Assembly: GCA_009695265.1 (NCBI GenBank)
Contig: SIBE01000013.1
Span: 1 to 33,600, forward strand
DNA from: Pedosphaera sp.
GTDB lineage: Bacteria > Verrucomicrobiota > Verrucomicrobiia > Limisphaerales > SIBE01
Direction of reading: 5' to 3'
Length of the DNA: 33,600 bases
Shown: piece after piece, positions 1 to 7,702 of the stretch
Position numbering within the stretch: the first letter of the stretch is position 1
How the letters are laid out: every line of letters starts with the position of its first letter
Made by a program: the position numbers and the translations under genes
Notes under the pieces: generated by a model
Database searches by the model: none
Told to the model about the DNA's origin: nothing
What the model saw: the letters and a program-made list of their open reading frames with translations, nothing else

Positions 1-3000
1 TGTTTCGGATCCGCTCATTTCGGATTGCGGGTTCTTGAGCGTCGCTAATTCCTTGCGTAGTTCCCGTTCCCGTAACCACACAAAAATCACGGGAGTAACA
101 ATCAAGATATGAATGAGGCTGCTCACCATGCCCCCAATGACCGGTGTGGCCAATGGCTTCATCACTTCGGCCCCAGCCCGCTGGCTCCACATGATGGGGA
201 GCAAGCTGGCAACGATGGTCGCCACGGTCATCACTTTTGGCCGGAGTCGAAGGCGTGCTCCGTCTTTCACCGCCTGAATGAGGTCCTCGCGGTTGAATGC
301 CGCGCCGCGCTCCAGCCGCCTCTTCGCTAGAGCCTCTTCGAGATAGACCACCATGACGATACCCGTTTGAATGGCGGTGCCGAACAGCGCAATATAACCG
401 ACCCAAACCGCCACGCTGAAATTGTAGCCGAGCAGATATTGCAGGAAGACGCCGCCTGTCAAAGCAAAGGGCACCGCCAGAATGACGTGCGCGGCTTCTT
501 TCAAATTGCCATAGACCACATAGAGCAGCAGGAAAATAATGAAGAGCACAGTTGGCACAATGATCCTCAAGGTGCGCTGAGCTCGGAGCTGGTTTTCATA
601 TTGGCCACTCCATTCAATGGTCATGCCTTCGGGAAGGGTTATTTCACGTTTGACTCGTTCCATCGCCTCAGTCACGAAGCCGCCAAGGTCGCGATCTTGA
701 ACGTTCGCCTGAACGAACACTCGCAGGAGACCATTCTCGCTGGCGATTTCACTGGGTCCCAGCACTCGCTTGATATGGGTGAGTTGTCCGAGCGGAATGT
801 GTTTGCCGGACGGCGTGGCCACAAGGATGTCGCCAAGGCGCTCGATGTCATTGCGTTCGTCACGTTCCAAGCGCACTTGAATGGGAAAACGCTGGCGGCC
901 CTCGATGGTCGTGGTCACGTTCTTCCCTCCGAGACCCGCTTCCACGACATCTAAAACATGCGCGACGCGCAGCCCGTAACGGGCAATGGCCGTGCGATCC
1001 ACTTCGATCTCCAGATAAGGTTTGCCTTGAACACGCGACGATGCAACTCCGATGGCCCCTGGGATCTGGCTGACCACGCGCTCGACCTCGAAGGCTTTCT
1101 GTTGCAGCGCGTCCAAGTTCTCCCCCAGAATCTTGATCCCAATTTGTGCTCGAATTCCGGTGCTGGTCATCAGAATGCGATTTTCAATCGGTTGCAAAAA
1201 ACCTGGAACATAGCCGGGTACGTGGGTCAGCTTCTCGGTCATTTCCGCGAGGAGAGTTTCTTTTGTGACTCCGGCACCCCACTCGGACTCGGGCTTGAAC
1301 ATGATCGTCGTTTCAATCATTTCCACCGGCGCGGGATCGGTCGCCGTTTCAGCACGGCCCAGTTTACCGGCGACGGACGCCACCTCGGCTGTTTGCCGAA
1401 TGACTCGGTCCTGCCAGGCCATGATCCGCTTTACTTCCGTGAGAGAGGTGCTGGGCAACAAGACTGGCATGAATAGCAAACTGCCTTCGTTCAACGGCGG
1501 CATGAACTCCTGCCCGATCCCTTTGGCCAATCGGACCGCACCGTCCCATTTCAAGGCTTCGAATTGCTTAACGACTGCCCGCGGCAGGCCAAACGCCAAG
1601 AGCAACGCCAATGTCAAAAGAAAGGCGGCACCCGCTAAAATCGTCTTGCGATGTCCTAGCGCCCAATTGAGCACGGGATCGTAGAGTCGGAGCAGGTTTT
1701 TCATCACCCAATTCCTATCTTCGGCGTGGAACGGTCCGCGCACCAGGGCAGCGCAGAATGCTGGCACGACCGTCATGGCGAGGAGGGTTGATCCGATCAT
1801 GGCGAAGGTCTTGGTGAAGGCGAGTGGGTGAAACAGTTTTCCTTCTTGTCCAGACAGCGCGAAGACCGGAACAAATGCCAGGATAATGATTACCATCGCA
1901 AAGAAGAGAGGCCGACCGACTTGCTTGGACGCCTCGAGGGTGACTTGCAACGTTTCGGCGGCAGTCAACCGAATCTCGCGAGTCGAGAGCGCAGACGTCT
2001 CGCCCGGCTGTTCAGCCAACTCATCGTCAGAAAGAATAGTCCGTTCAGAACCTTGCGAACGAGACGAACGCGCTCGCGCTCGTTTCAGTCCTTCCGCTCG
2101 CTCGCAATGACGGATCACGTTTTCCGTCATTACGATGGCTGCATCCACGAGCACACCGATGGCAATGGCAATACCGCTCAAGGACATGATATTCGACGTG
2201 ATCCCAAACTGATTCATCAGAATGAACGAAATCAAGATTGCAACCGGGAGCGGGAAAGTGACGATGAGGATGCTGCGGAAGTGCCAGAGAAAAATGATGT
2301 GAGCCAAGGTGACAAGGACAATCTCCTCGACCAGGGCATGCCGGAGTGTGTCGATGGTCCTGTCGATCAACTCGCTGCGATCATAGAATGGCGTGATCGT
2401 GATTCCCGGAGGCAAACTCGCCGAGATCTGCGCGATCTTGGCTTTCACCTGCCGAATCACACCCATGGCGTTTTCTCCCGTGCGCATCACGACAGTTCCA
2501 CCGACGACCTCCGTTCCATCCACATCGAGCGCTCCGCGGCGGAAGTCGCCCCCGATCTGGACTGTCGCGACATCTCGGAGATAGACAGGAATGCCGTTGC
2601 GTTCGACCAACACAATTTTCTCCAGATCGGCCGTCGAGCTGACCAAGCCGATCCCACGGACGACGAACTCCATTCCGTTTTCCTCGACGACTTTGCCACC
2701 GACATTCAAATTGCTTTCGCGGACCGCTCCCATGATCTCTTCGAGAGAGACCTGTGCCGCCCGCATCTTAGTTGACGAAACCTCGATTTGATACTGCCGG
2801 ACGAAACCGCCCACGCTGGCGACTTCAGCCACGCCCTGGACTGCGTTCAGTTGGTAGCGGATGAACCAATCCTGGATGGCGCGCAGTTGCCCGAGATCGT
2901 AGCCGCCCTGGGGCGCCTTGGAGCCATCAACCTTCAAATAATATTGATAAACCCAACCGAGCCCGGTGGCATCGGGACCGAGCTTGGGCGTGACTCCGGC

Positions 3001-3366
3001 AGGCAGTATATCGCCTAGATAATTGAGACGTTCCAAAACGCGGGTCCGAGCAAAGTAGTTGTCCAGCTTGTCATCAAAAATGACGGTGATGAGTGAGAAG
3101 CCGAACATTGAGGCCGCCCGCACGGCTCTGACGCCGGCCAACCCCTGGAGGTTGACTGAGAGAGGGTATGTCACTTGGTCTTCGACCTCTTGCGGACTGC
3201 GGCCGGTCCAGTCGGCAAAGACGATGACTTGATTCTCGCTTAAGTCAGGAATCGCATCGATGGGGGTGAGGTACACGGACCTCACACCCCACCCGATAAT
3301 GAAGAGCACTCCGCAGATGATCAGGAAGCGGTTGCGCAACGACCATTCAATGAGGCGGTTGATCAT
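1..3366 (-). CDS. cusA: CusA-type Cu(I)/Ag(I) RND efflux pump, 3' end outside window
   Basis: Inner-membrane proton-driven pump of the heavy-metal RND family that exports monovalent copper or silver through CusB and CusC. The reading frame is open for 1122 codons from ATG 3366 to the left edge with no stop, so the C-terminus is missing from the window. Visible family features are the N-terminal MINRLIEWSLRNRF start, the periplasmic motif PDLSENQVIV, and TM4 with GVLVDAAIVMTEN, where D408 and E415 match the proton-relay acids. Three methionines, M633 (LLFMP), M683 (APVEMIETT) and M733 (NRILMTSTG), match E. coli CusA M573/M623/M672 in context and spacing. This points to Cu(I)/Ag(I) rather than divalent metals. 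An in-frame TGA upstream and no other start codon in between fix ATG 3366. The gene follows cusB after 64 nt. Residues about 422-466 are an unusual Arg/Ser/Glu-rich insert, described separately. Confidence 0.95.
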   Translation of the reverse strand, partial: MINRLIEWSLRNRFLIICGVLFIIGWGVRSVYLTPIDAIPDLSENQVIVFADWTGRSPQEVEDQVTYPLSVNLQGLAGVRAVRAASMFGFSLITVIFDDKLDNYFARTRVLERLNYLGDILPAGVTPKLGPDATGLGWVYQYYLKVDGSKAPQGGYDLGQLRAIQDWFIRYQLNAVQGVAEVASVGGFVRQYQIEVSSTKMRAAQVSLEEIMGAVRESNLNVGGKVVEENGMEFVVRGIGLVSSTADLEKIVLVERNGIPVYLRDVATVQIGGDFRRGALDVDGTEVVGGTVVMRTGENAMGVIRQVKAKIAQISASLPPGITITPFYDRSELIDRTIDTLRHALVEEIVLVTLAHIIFLWHFRSILIVTFPLPVAILISFILMNQFGITSNIMSLSGIAIAIGVLVDAAIVMTENVIRHCERAEGLKRARARSSRSQGSERTILSDDELAEQPGETSALSTREIRLTAAETLQVTLEASKQVGRPLFFAMVIIILAFVPVFALSGQEGKLFHPLAFTKTFAMIGSTLLAMTVVPAFCAALVRGPFHAEDRNWVMKNLLRLYDPVLNWALGHRKTILAGAAFLLTLALLLAFGLPRAVVKQFEALKWDGAVRLAKGIGQEFMPPLNEGSLLFMPVLLPSTSLTEVKRIMAWQDRVIRQTAEVASVAGKLGRAETATDPAPVEMIETTIMFKPESEWGAGVTKETLLAEMTEKLTHVPGYVPGFLQPIENRILMTSTGIRAQIGIKILGENLDALQQKAFEVERVVSQIPGAIGVASSRVQGKPYLEIEVDRTAIARYGLRVAHVLDVVEAGLGGKNVTTTIEGRQRFPIQVRLERDERNDIERLGDILVATPSGKHIPLGQLTHIKRVLGPSEIASENGLLRVFVQANVQDRDLGGFVTEAMERVKREITLPEGMTIEWSGQYENQLRAQRTLRIIVPTVLFIIFLLLYVVYGNLKEAAHVILAVPFALTGGVFLQYLLGYNFSVAVWVGYIALFGTAIQTGIVMVVYLEEALAKRRLERGAAFNREDLIQAVKDGARLRLRPKVMTVATIVASLLPIMWSQRAGAEVMKPLATPVIGGMVSSLIHILIVTPVIFVWLRERELRKELATLKNPQSEMSGSET
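1969..2103 (-). other. Low-complexity in-frame insert in CusA after TM4
   Basis: Codons 422-466 of the pump encode an Arg/Ser/Glu-rich stretch (for example RARARSSRSQGSER) between the TM4 segment ending ENVIRHC and the conserved LTAAETLQVTLEAS segment. Compared with my memory of E. coli CusA, this cytoplasmic loop is about 30 residues longer. The DNA at its upstream end, on the minus strand, reads CGTCATTGCGAGCGAGCGG. This resembles short dispersed repeats that begin with TCATTGCGAGCG in many bacterial genomes. The frame is preserved throughout. Calling it a captured repeat is inference; it may simply be a tolerant variable loop. Confidence 0.5.
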
Positions 3367-3430
3367 AAGGCTTTGGGCTCGGTCCGGCTCCGCTCTTGAC
3401 CCTCAAAACAATCTACAATCTGACGGTGTC

Positions 3431-5248
3431 TCACTTTTTCACCTCGGTTCCGCAAGAGAGCATCAGCGCGCCAAGAAATGGATTTCGCAACGGCGTTTCC
3501 GATTGCACCCAAAAGCCATCCTTGGCAGCGCCCGGAATAGCGCTGTTCACCATTGGACATTTATAGATCTTGAGAGAGCTGAACTCATCCTGCCGAGCGC
3601 GCAGATGCTTTGCGAATTCCACCGTGGCCATGCTGAACGGCAGAAACGCCTTGCGCGCGGCTGGCAGGTCCGAGGCTGGCTGCAAGTGACCTGTCGAATT
3701 CAGCGCTTGAACTGACGGCTGCCAGGACGGGGCCTCTGCGAATGCCTGGAAGAGGGCGGGCACCACGGCGTGCAGTTTCTGACCCTGCTGATTATATTGC
3801 TCGACGTTGTCCGAAGCGAGCGCTTGAGCGATGGCATTTGCGACGACCAAGAACTCCCGAGCCACTTTCGCCTGCGGCTCAGTCAACTTTTCGATGGGCC
3901 CTGCTTCTCCTCTAGTTTTCAAAGTTGTCGGAGCATCCTCTGCCGAATGCTCGTGAGGAGGCGTTGTGATTCCGTTCGCTGAAGGGAGCTCCGCTATGGG
4001 ATGGGCGCTTTGGTTCAATTGCGCCTGAGCATCAATGAGCATGTTGCCAGCGGTGACGACTTTCTCGCCCTCGGCAACGCCGTCGAGGACTTCCCAGAAT
4101 TCATCTCCCAGGCGGCCGAGTTTGAGACGGCGCTGGTCGTAGTTGCCACCCCCTTGATCCACGTAGGCCAGCGCCTGTGGTCCGGGCGAAATCACAGCGC
4201 TTCGGGCAATGGCCAGGATCTCGGGTGCCTCCCATTTCACGAGGCCTTCAGCATAAAGACGGTGGTATAATTCCCGTCCGCGTCCTCCGTTTTCTTCAAT
4301 CAACGGATTTTGGATTTCGACTCGCACCCGCGCAGTTCGGGTCGCCTCATTGATGTTAGGATCGATGAACGTGATTGGCGCTGAGTAGGTCTTTCCAGGC
4401 ACGGCTGGCGTGGTGACGTCCACGACTTGACCGGCTTTAAGCCAAGCCAAATCGCGCTCGTAAGCATCGAATTGGAACCACATGGTAGAGAAATCGCCGA
4501 GTTCAAACAGCTTGTCGCCTTCTTTGACATATTGGCCTTCATAGATAAATCGCTGGACCACCGTGCCGGAGATCGGCGCGCGTATCTCCCTCTGGGTTTG
4601 CGATTCTTCCGTTCGCCCCAGCTCTTTGATTTGTCCTTCGGTCAAGCCGAGCCGGTTCAGACGGTACGCCGCGGCGGCAATCAGGCGACGCTGCTCGGCT
4701 CGGAGGGTGAAGGTGTTTGTGGACTGACTTTGATGGATCAGCGCCAGATATTCGTGCTCCGCCGTCAAGAGAGCGGGGCTGTAAAAGGTCAACAATGGCG
4801 CGCCTTCCATGACTTCGGCGCCCACGTAGTTGATAGCCAGCTTTTCAATCCGGCCATCCACATACGCGGAGACAATGCGGTGCTTGGCATCGTTGTCCTC
4901 GATTCGGCCGGCCACACGCAGTGTCCGAACTAACGCACGGCGGCGGATTAGCTCTGTTTGAACGTTGATGACGCTGACACTACTCGAACTGAGGGTGACC
5001 ATGCCGGAACTGGTTTGAAAACCCTTCTCACCTTCATGGATGGGCACAAGCTTCATTCCGCAAATCGTGCAATTACCTGGCTTGTCGGACTTGACCCACG
5101 GATGCATCGCGCTCTGATAGTGAATAATCTTGCTGGCGCTCGAATCCGGTCCATGCCTCTCGAAGGGGAAGCGGCGGGCGGCGAACCAGCCTCCAGCCGC
5201 AGCGAGTACCACACAAAGGAGAGTCAAAATCAGATAACTTGCTTTCAT
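3431..5248 (-). CDS. cusB: CusB-type membrane-fusion adaptor with N-terminal metal-binding motif and C-terminal DUF3347 domain
   Basis: Periplasmic adaptor (605 residues) that links CusA to the outer-membrane channel and hands over metal. An N-terminal signal-anchor (about residues 1-24) is followed by a heavy-metal-binding motif, YQSAMHPWVKSDKPGNCTIC plus GMKLVPI (about 43-71). The HlyD-like body comes next, with the barrel-sandwich motif APISGTVVQRFIYEGQYVKEGD. The last ~140 residues look like DUF3347. They include KCPMVNSAIPG and end with PLRNPFLGALMLSCG, so they add Cys/Met ligands not present in E. coli CusB. The start ATG 5248 has a TGAGG ribosome site that overlaps the cusC stop codon. 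Only 6 nt separate the two genes, so they are surely co-transcribed. Family assignment is firm; the role of the C-terminal domain as a metal-loading module is inference. Confidence 0.94.
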   Translation of the reverse strand: MKASYLILTLLCVVLAAAGGWFAARRFPFERHGPDSSASKIIHYQSAMHPWVKSDKPGNCTICGMKLVPIHEGEKGFQTSSGMVTLSSSSVSVINVQTELIRRRALVRTLRVAGRIEDNDAKHRIVSAYVDGRIEKLAINYVGAEVMEGAPLLTFYSPALLTAEHEYLALIHQSQSTNTFTLRAEQRRLIAAAAYRLNRLGLTEGQIKELGRTEESQTQREIRAPISGTVVQRFIYEGQYVKEGDKLFELGDFSTMWFQFDAYERDLAWLKAGQVVDVTTPAVPGKTYSAPITFIDPNINEATRTARVRVEIQNPLIEENGGRGRELYHRLYAEGLVKWEAPEILAIARSAVISPGPQALAYVDQGGGNYDQRRLKLGRLGDEFWEVLDGVAEGEKVVTAGNMLIDAQAQLNQSAHPIAELPSANGITTPPHEHSAEDAPTTLKTRGEAGPIEKLTEPQAKVAREFLVVANAIAQALASDNVEQYNQQGQKLHAVVPALFQAFAEAPSWQPSVQALNSTGHLQPASDLPAARKAFLPFSMATVEFAKHLRARQDEFSSLKIYKCPMVNSAIPGAAKDGFWVQSETPLRNPFLGALMLSCGTEVKK

Positions 5249-5254
5249 AGTGCC

Positions 5255-6589
5255 TCAGGGTCGTTTGGGTAATGGAGCTCCGGAATCGCCAGGTGCTCTC
5301 AGCATCTCGAGCGCCTCGAGATCGCCCACGCCGCAGCATAACGCCAGTTCCGAGAGCAACTGATACTGTTCCGCCACCACGCGAACGTACGTGAGACGGC
5401 TCTCGAGCAACAGCCGACGCGCTTCCATCAGATCTAAAAACATTCCGCGATTTACTCCCCATGCGGATCGGGCAGAACTCAACGCCAGCTCGGAACGTGG
5501 GATGATTTCATCGCGGTAGAGCATAGCTTCGCGACGGGCGGCTTCGATTCGCACAGTCAACCGACTCGCTTCGGTCGGAACGAACAACTCGTAATCCGCC
5601 AACTCCAACTGCGCCACTCTGAGCTTGGCTCGATCACGTTCCAGATCGCTGCGGTATTTGTCCCGGTTGAACCAGGGCAAGCTGAGGCGGAAGGTAAACA
5701 AGCCTTCTCGAAACTCGCCATCCCCACTGTACTGACGACCTTCCAGCCCGAGGCTAACATCCGGCAGTCGCGCCCTCTTGGTTGAGTGGACGACCGCTTC
5801 GGCTTCCTTGACTTCGTGCCGCATCACGTTGAGCCGGGCTTCGTTCTCGAGCGTCATTTTTTTCAAGAGTTCGTTGTAGATGACCTGCGGCCCGACCGGG
5901 GGGACCCTCAGTTTTGGCCAAGGATTTTCTAAACGTCGATTGAGCAGTCGATTCAAAAACATGCGTTCTTGGTCGCGCTGGCTGATATCCGTCCGCAATT
6001 GCTGCGCTCGTTTGGAGCGTTCATTGAGCATCCGCAACACTTCGGTTTGGGTCGCGGCGCCGGTGTGATAGTAGTCTTCCACCGCCTCGGTCGTGCTCCC
6101 GAGCCATGCAAGGTCTTCGGTGCCGATCTCAATGGTGTAATCGGCGACAGCAGTCTTCAGGAGTTGCCTGGCAATCTCTAAACGGAGCATTTGAAACCTG
6201 AAATTGGCCCGCGCCCCGGCCGTTGCGGCTTCGGCTTGGGCGGCGTTTTTCGCCATTCGAGGTTTCCCAAAGAGAGGGAGTCGCTGTTCAATACCGTAAA
6301 TAATATCTCCCTCCTCCTGGCGCATCGATCGGCTGGCAGCGACACCTCCAGCCATAAACGAAGGATCGTCCCAAGCGCGTATGGACTTAACGTTGGCCTG
6401 AGCTGCTTGTACTTTCGCGGCCTCGGCATGCAGCGCGGGATTGTTCGTCCGCGCCTCTTCGGCCAATCGGTTGATCAACACGGCGGTCACCGGCAACACA
6501 TCGGGGCTAGGGTCGGCTGGGCCAGCCGGCTGGGCTGAGAGTGGCAGATGAGCGATGACAAAAACTAAGATGATCGAAACGGTTTTCAT
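5255..6589 (-). CDS. cusC: CusC/TolC-family outer-membrane efflux channel
   Basis: Outer-membrane factor of the tripartite metal efflux pump. I chose ATG 6589, giving MKTVSIILVFVIAHLPLSAQ as a clean signal peptide. An upstream in-frame ATG at 6658 would add 23 residues that do not look like a leader. The mature protein has the two alpha-helical repeats of the family: NNPALHAEAAKVQAAQANVKS near the N-terminus and a second set around residues 250-420 (ARLNVMRHEVKEAEAVV, DYELFVPTEASRLTVRI, RSAWGVNRGMFLDLMEARRL). No lipobox cysteine follows the signal peptide, unlike E. coli CusC, so it is probably not lipidated. It sits between the small Cys-rich gene and cusB in a same-strand operon. Substrate identity comes from the neighbours rather than from this protein. 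Confidence 0.9.
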   Translation of the reverse strand: MKTVSIILVFVIAHLPLSAQPAGPADPSPDVLPVTAVLINRLAEEARTNNPALHAEAAKVQAAQANVKSIRAWDDPSFMAGGVAASRSMRQEEGDIIYGIEQRLPLFGKPRMAKNAAQAEAATAGARANFRFQMLRLEIARQLLKTAVADYTIEIGTEDLAWLGSTTEAVEDYYHTGAATQTEVLRMLNERSKRAQQLRTDISQRDQERMFLNRLLNRRLENPWPKLRVPPVGPQVIYNELLKKMTLENEARLNVMRHEVKEAEAVVHSTKRARLPDVSLGLEGRQYSGDGEFREGLFTFRLSLPWFNRDKYRSDLERDRAKLRVAQLELADYELFVPTEASRLTVRIEAARREAMLYRDEIIPRSELALSSARSAWGVNRGMFLDLMEARRLLLESRLTYVRVVAEQYQLLSELALCCGVGDLEALEMLRAPGDSGAPLPKRP

Positions 6590-6680
6590 GCGCAGACACG
6601 GATTGGATTGGTTCAGAGACCGCAGGAAAAGTCCACAATGCGCCAACACGGGGCACACTACGGGCGAGGAAGAGAATCGA

Positions 6681-7016
6681 TCAGATCAGATAGCTGCAAT
6701 TTTGCTGATAAAGGGGAAGGGCAGCTATTTTTTGAACAGGAGATGGAGACGAACAAAAGACAGGCACGAATGCAGTTGGGAGGTCGAACAACTGAACCGA
6801 CAGGTCAAGCAGCAAATGGAAGCTGTCGTGTGCGGCGGCGCGAGGTTGTGTGGCGGGCAAAGGCTGCGAAACAGGAACGGATCGCGTCACGCAACAACTC
6901 TTTTTGTTTTCGCACGAGCACTTGACGCACTCTGGTGAAGCGCTTTGAGCTGCCGTGAAGACACTCTGCGCCAAGCCAAGCAGAAGACTGAATAGAATGG
7001 CGAACAGAATCTTCAC
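6681..7016 (-). CDS. Small secreted Cys-rich protein of the copper operon
   Basis: Encodes 111 residues and begins with GTG at 7016. An N-terminal signal peptide (MKILFAILFSLLLGLAQSVF) is followed by a Cys cluster, ECVKCSCENKKSCCVTRS (about residues 29-46), that could bind several Cu(I) ions. A Pro/Ala/Gln linker and a more hydrophobic tail ending PLYQQNCSYLI come after it. I know no named family for it. Small proteins of this shape seem to recur beside Cus operons of Verrucomicrobiota, but that is recollection. Its place between the TRASH-like gene and cusC, all on the minus strand, suggests a periplasmic or membrane-attached metal buffer. No good ribosome site is seen before the GTG, so the exact start is uncertain. 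Confidence 0.7.
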   Translation of the reverse strand: MKILFAILFSLLLGLAQSVFTAAQSASPECVKCSCENKKSCCVTRSVPVSQPLPATQPRAAAHDSFHLLLDLSVQLFDLPTAFVPVFCSSPSPVQKIAALPLYQQNCSYLI

Positions 7017-7071
7017 GGCAGACAGAAATACGCGGATGGATTGAATCGATCTGGCACTAAGTTGCTCTTAA

Positions 7072-7548
7072 TTACTTTTTAGCCTTTGCGTCTGATTTGG
7101 CCATTTTCTTGAGGAATTTTGCCGGATCTTTGTCGAAATCTTTCTTGCAATCCTTACAGCAGAGTTTCACCTCCTGGCCGTTGTGGATAAAGACGACAGG
7201 CTCGCCCATGTCACCGCCAAGTTTCTCATTGGAAACAACGCACATGTTCGACGGGTAAGCTTTCACTTTCTTGGCCGCGACGTCGATTTTCTTAACGAAT
7301 TTGGCGACCTCTTTGTCGAAATCTTTCTTGCAATTTTGGCAGCAGAGTTTGACCTCGCGTCCATCCTGGACGAACACGTAGGGATCGCCCATGTCGCCGC
7401 CGAATTTTTCGCCAGTAACGACACAGGTGTTCAGAGGGTATGGTTTGGGTGTCTTCTCGGTTTTGTTGTCCGCCGCGAACACTGAAAGGGGCGCAGCCAT
7501 GACGCCGGTAACGAGGAGGCTTACAATTAGACATTTAGATAGTTTCAT
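7072..7548 (-). CDS. Secreted protein with two tandem Cys-rich (TRASH/YHS-like) metal-binding units
   Basis: 158 residues. A signal peptide (MKLSKCLIVSLLVTGVMA, cut near FAA-D) precedes two near-identical units of about 53 residues (about 35-88 and 96-149). Each has the pattern YP-x-x-x-CVV-x-x-EK-x-GGDMG, then a short strand, then EVKLCC-x-x-CKKDFDK and KF-x-KK. Each unit therefore has one isolated Cys, a CC pair and a further Cys, like the TRASH/YHS metal-binding fold. The units must come from an internal duplication. A Lys-rich tail (KKMAKSDAKAKK) ends the protein. It is the first gene after the predicted promoter of the copper operon, so it is probably made in quantity as a periplasmic Cu(I)/Ag(I) chaperone or buffer. 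The function is inference; the duplication and the secretion signal are visible. Confidence 0.85.
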   Translation of the reverse strand: MKLSKCLIVSLLVTGVMAAPLSVFAADNKTEKTPKPYPLNTCVVTGEKFGGDMGDPYVFVQDGREVKLCCQNCKKDFDKEVAKFVKKIDVAAKKVKAYPSNMCVVSNEKLGGDMGEPVVFIHNGQEVKLCCKDCKKDFDKDPAKFLKKMAKSDAKAKK

Positions 7549-7572
7549 AATTCACTCGATCTGAAGTCACAC

Positions 7573-7603
7573 ATTATACGCTCGTTCCGCTTTAATCACT
7601 CAA
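7573..7603 (-). promoter_or_regulatory. Predicted sigma70-type promoter of the copper operon
   Basis: On the minus strand a perfect TATAAT (7573-7578) lies 19 nt downstream of TTGAGT (7598-7603). This would place transcription start about 18-20 nt before ATG 7548. The spacer is longer than the ideal 17 nt, so activation, for example by a MerR-type regulator that untwists long spacers, is possible. I saw no convincing palindromic operator here and no metal regulator gene in the window. Confidence 0.45.
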
Positions 7604-7702
7604 ATTATTTTTTACTCCACCCGTTCTGCCATCTCACGATGCTTCCTGAAGCCTGCGTTGGTCTCGGATGAGGCGGACGGCACCTCCGTGGCGCGCTACG
7701 AA

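Noticed and set aside
1828-2775. Long plus-strand open frame (315 codons), with others at 367-954 and 958-1476, inside the cusA region
   Set aside because: They lie opposite the conserved cusA frame, which I checked codon by codon and found open from 3366 to 1. Their translations are Arg/His/Asp-rich with no recognisable motif.
1-3366. Possibility that cusA is broken by a frameshift or stop
   Set aside because: No in-frame stop occurs and all family motifs appear in order in one frame; the gene simply runs off the window edge.
3363-3560. Minus-strand 65-codon frame overlapping the end of cusB and the start of cusA
   Set aside because: Out of frame with both genes. It uses the cusB 3' end in another frame and lacks any motif.
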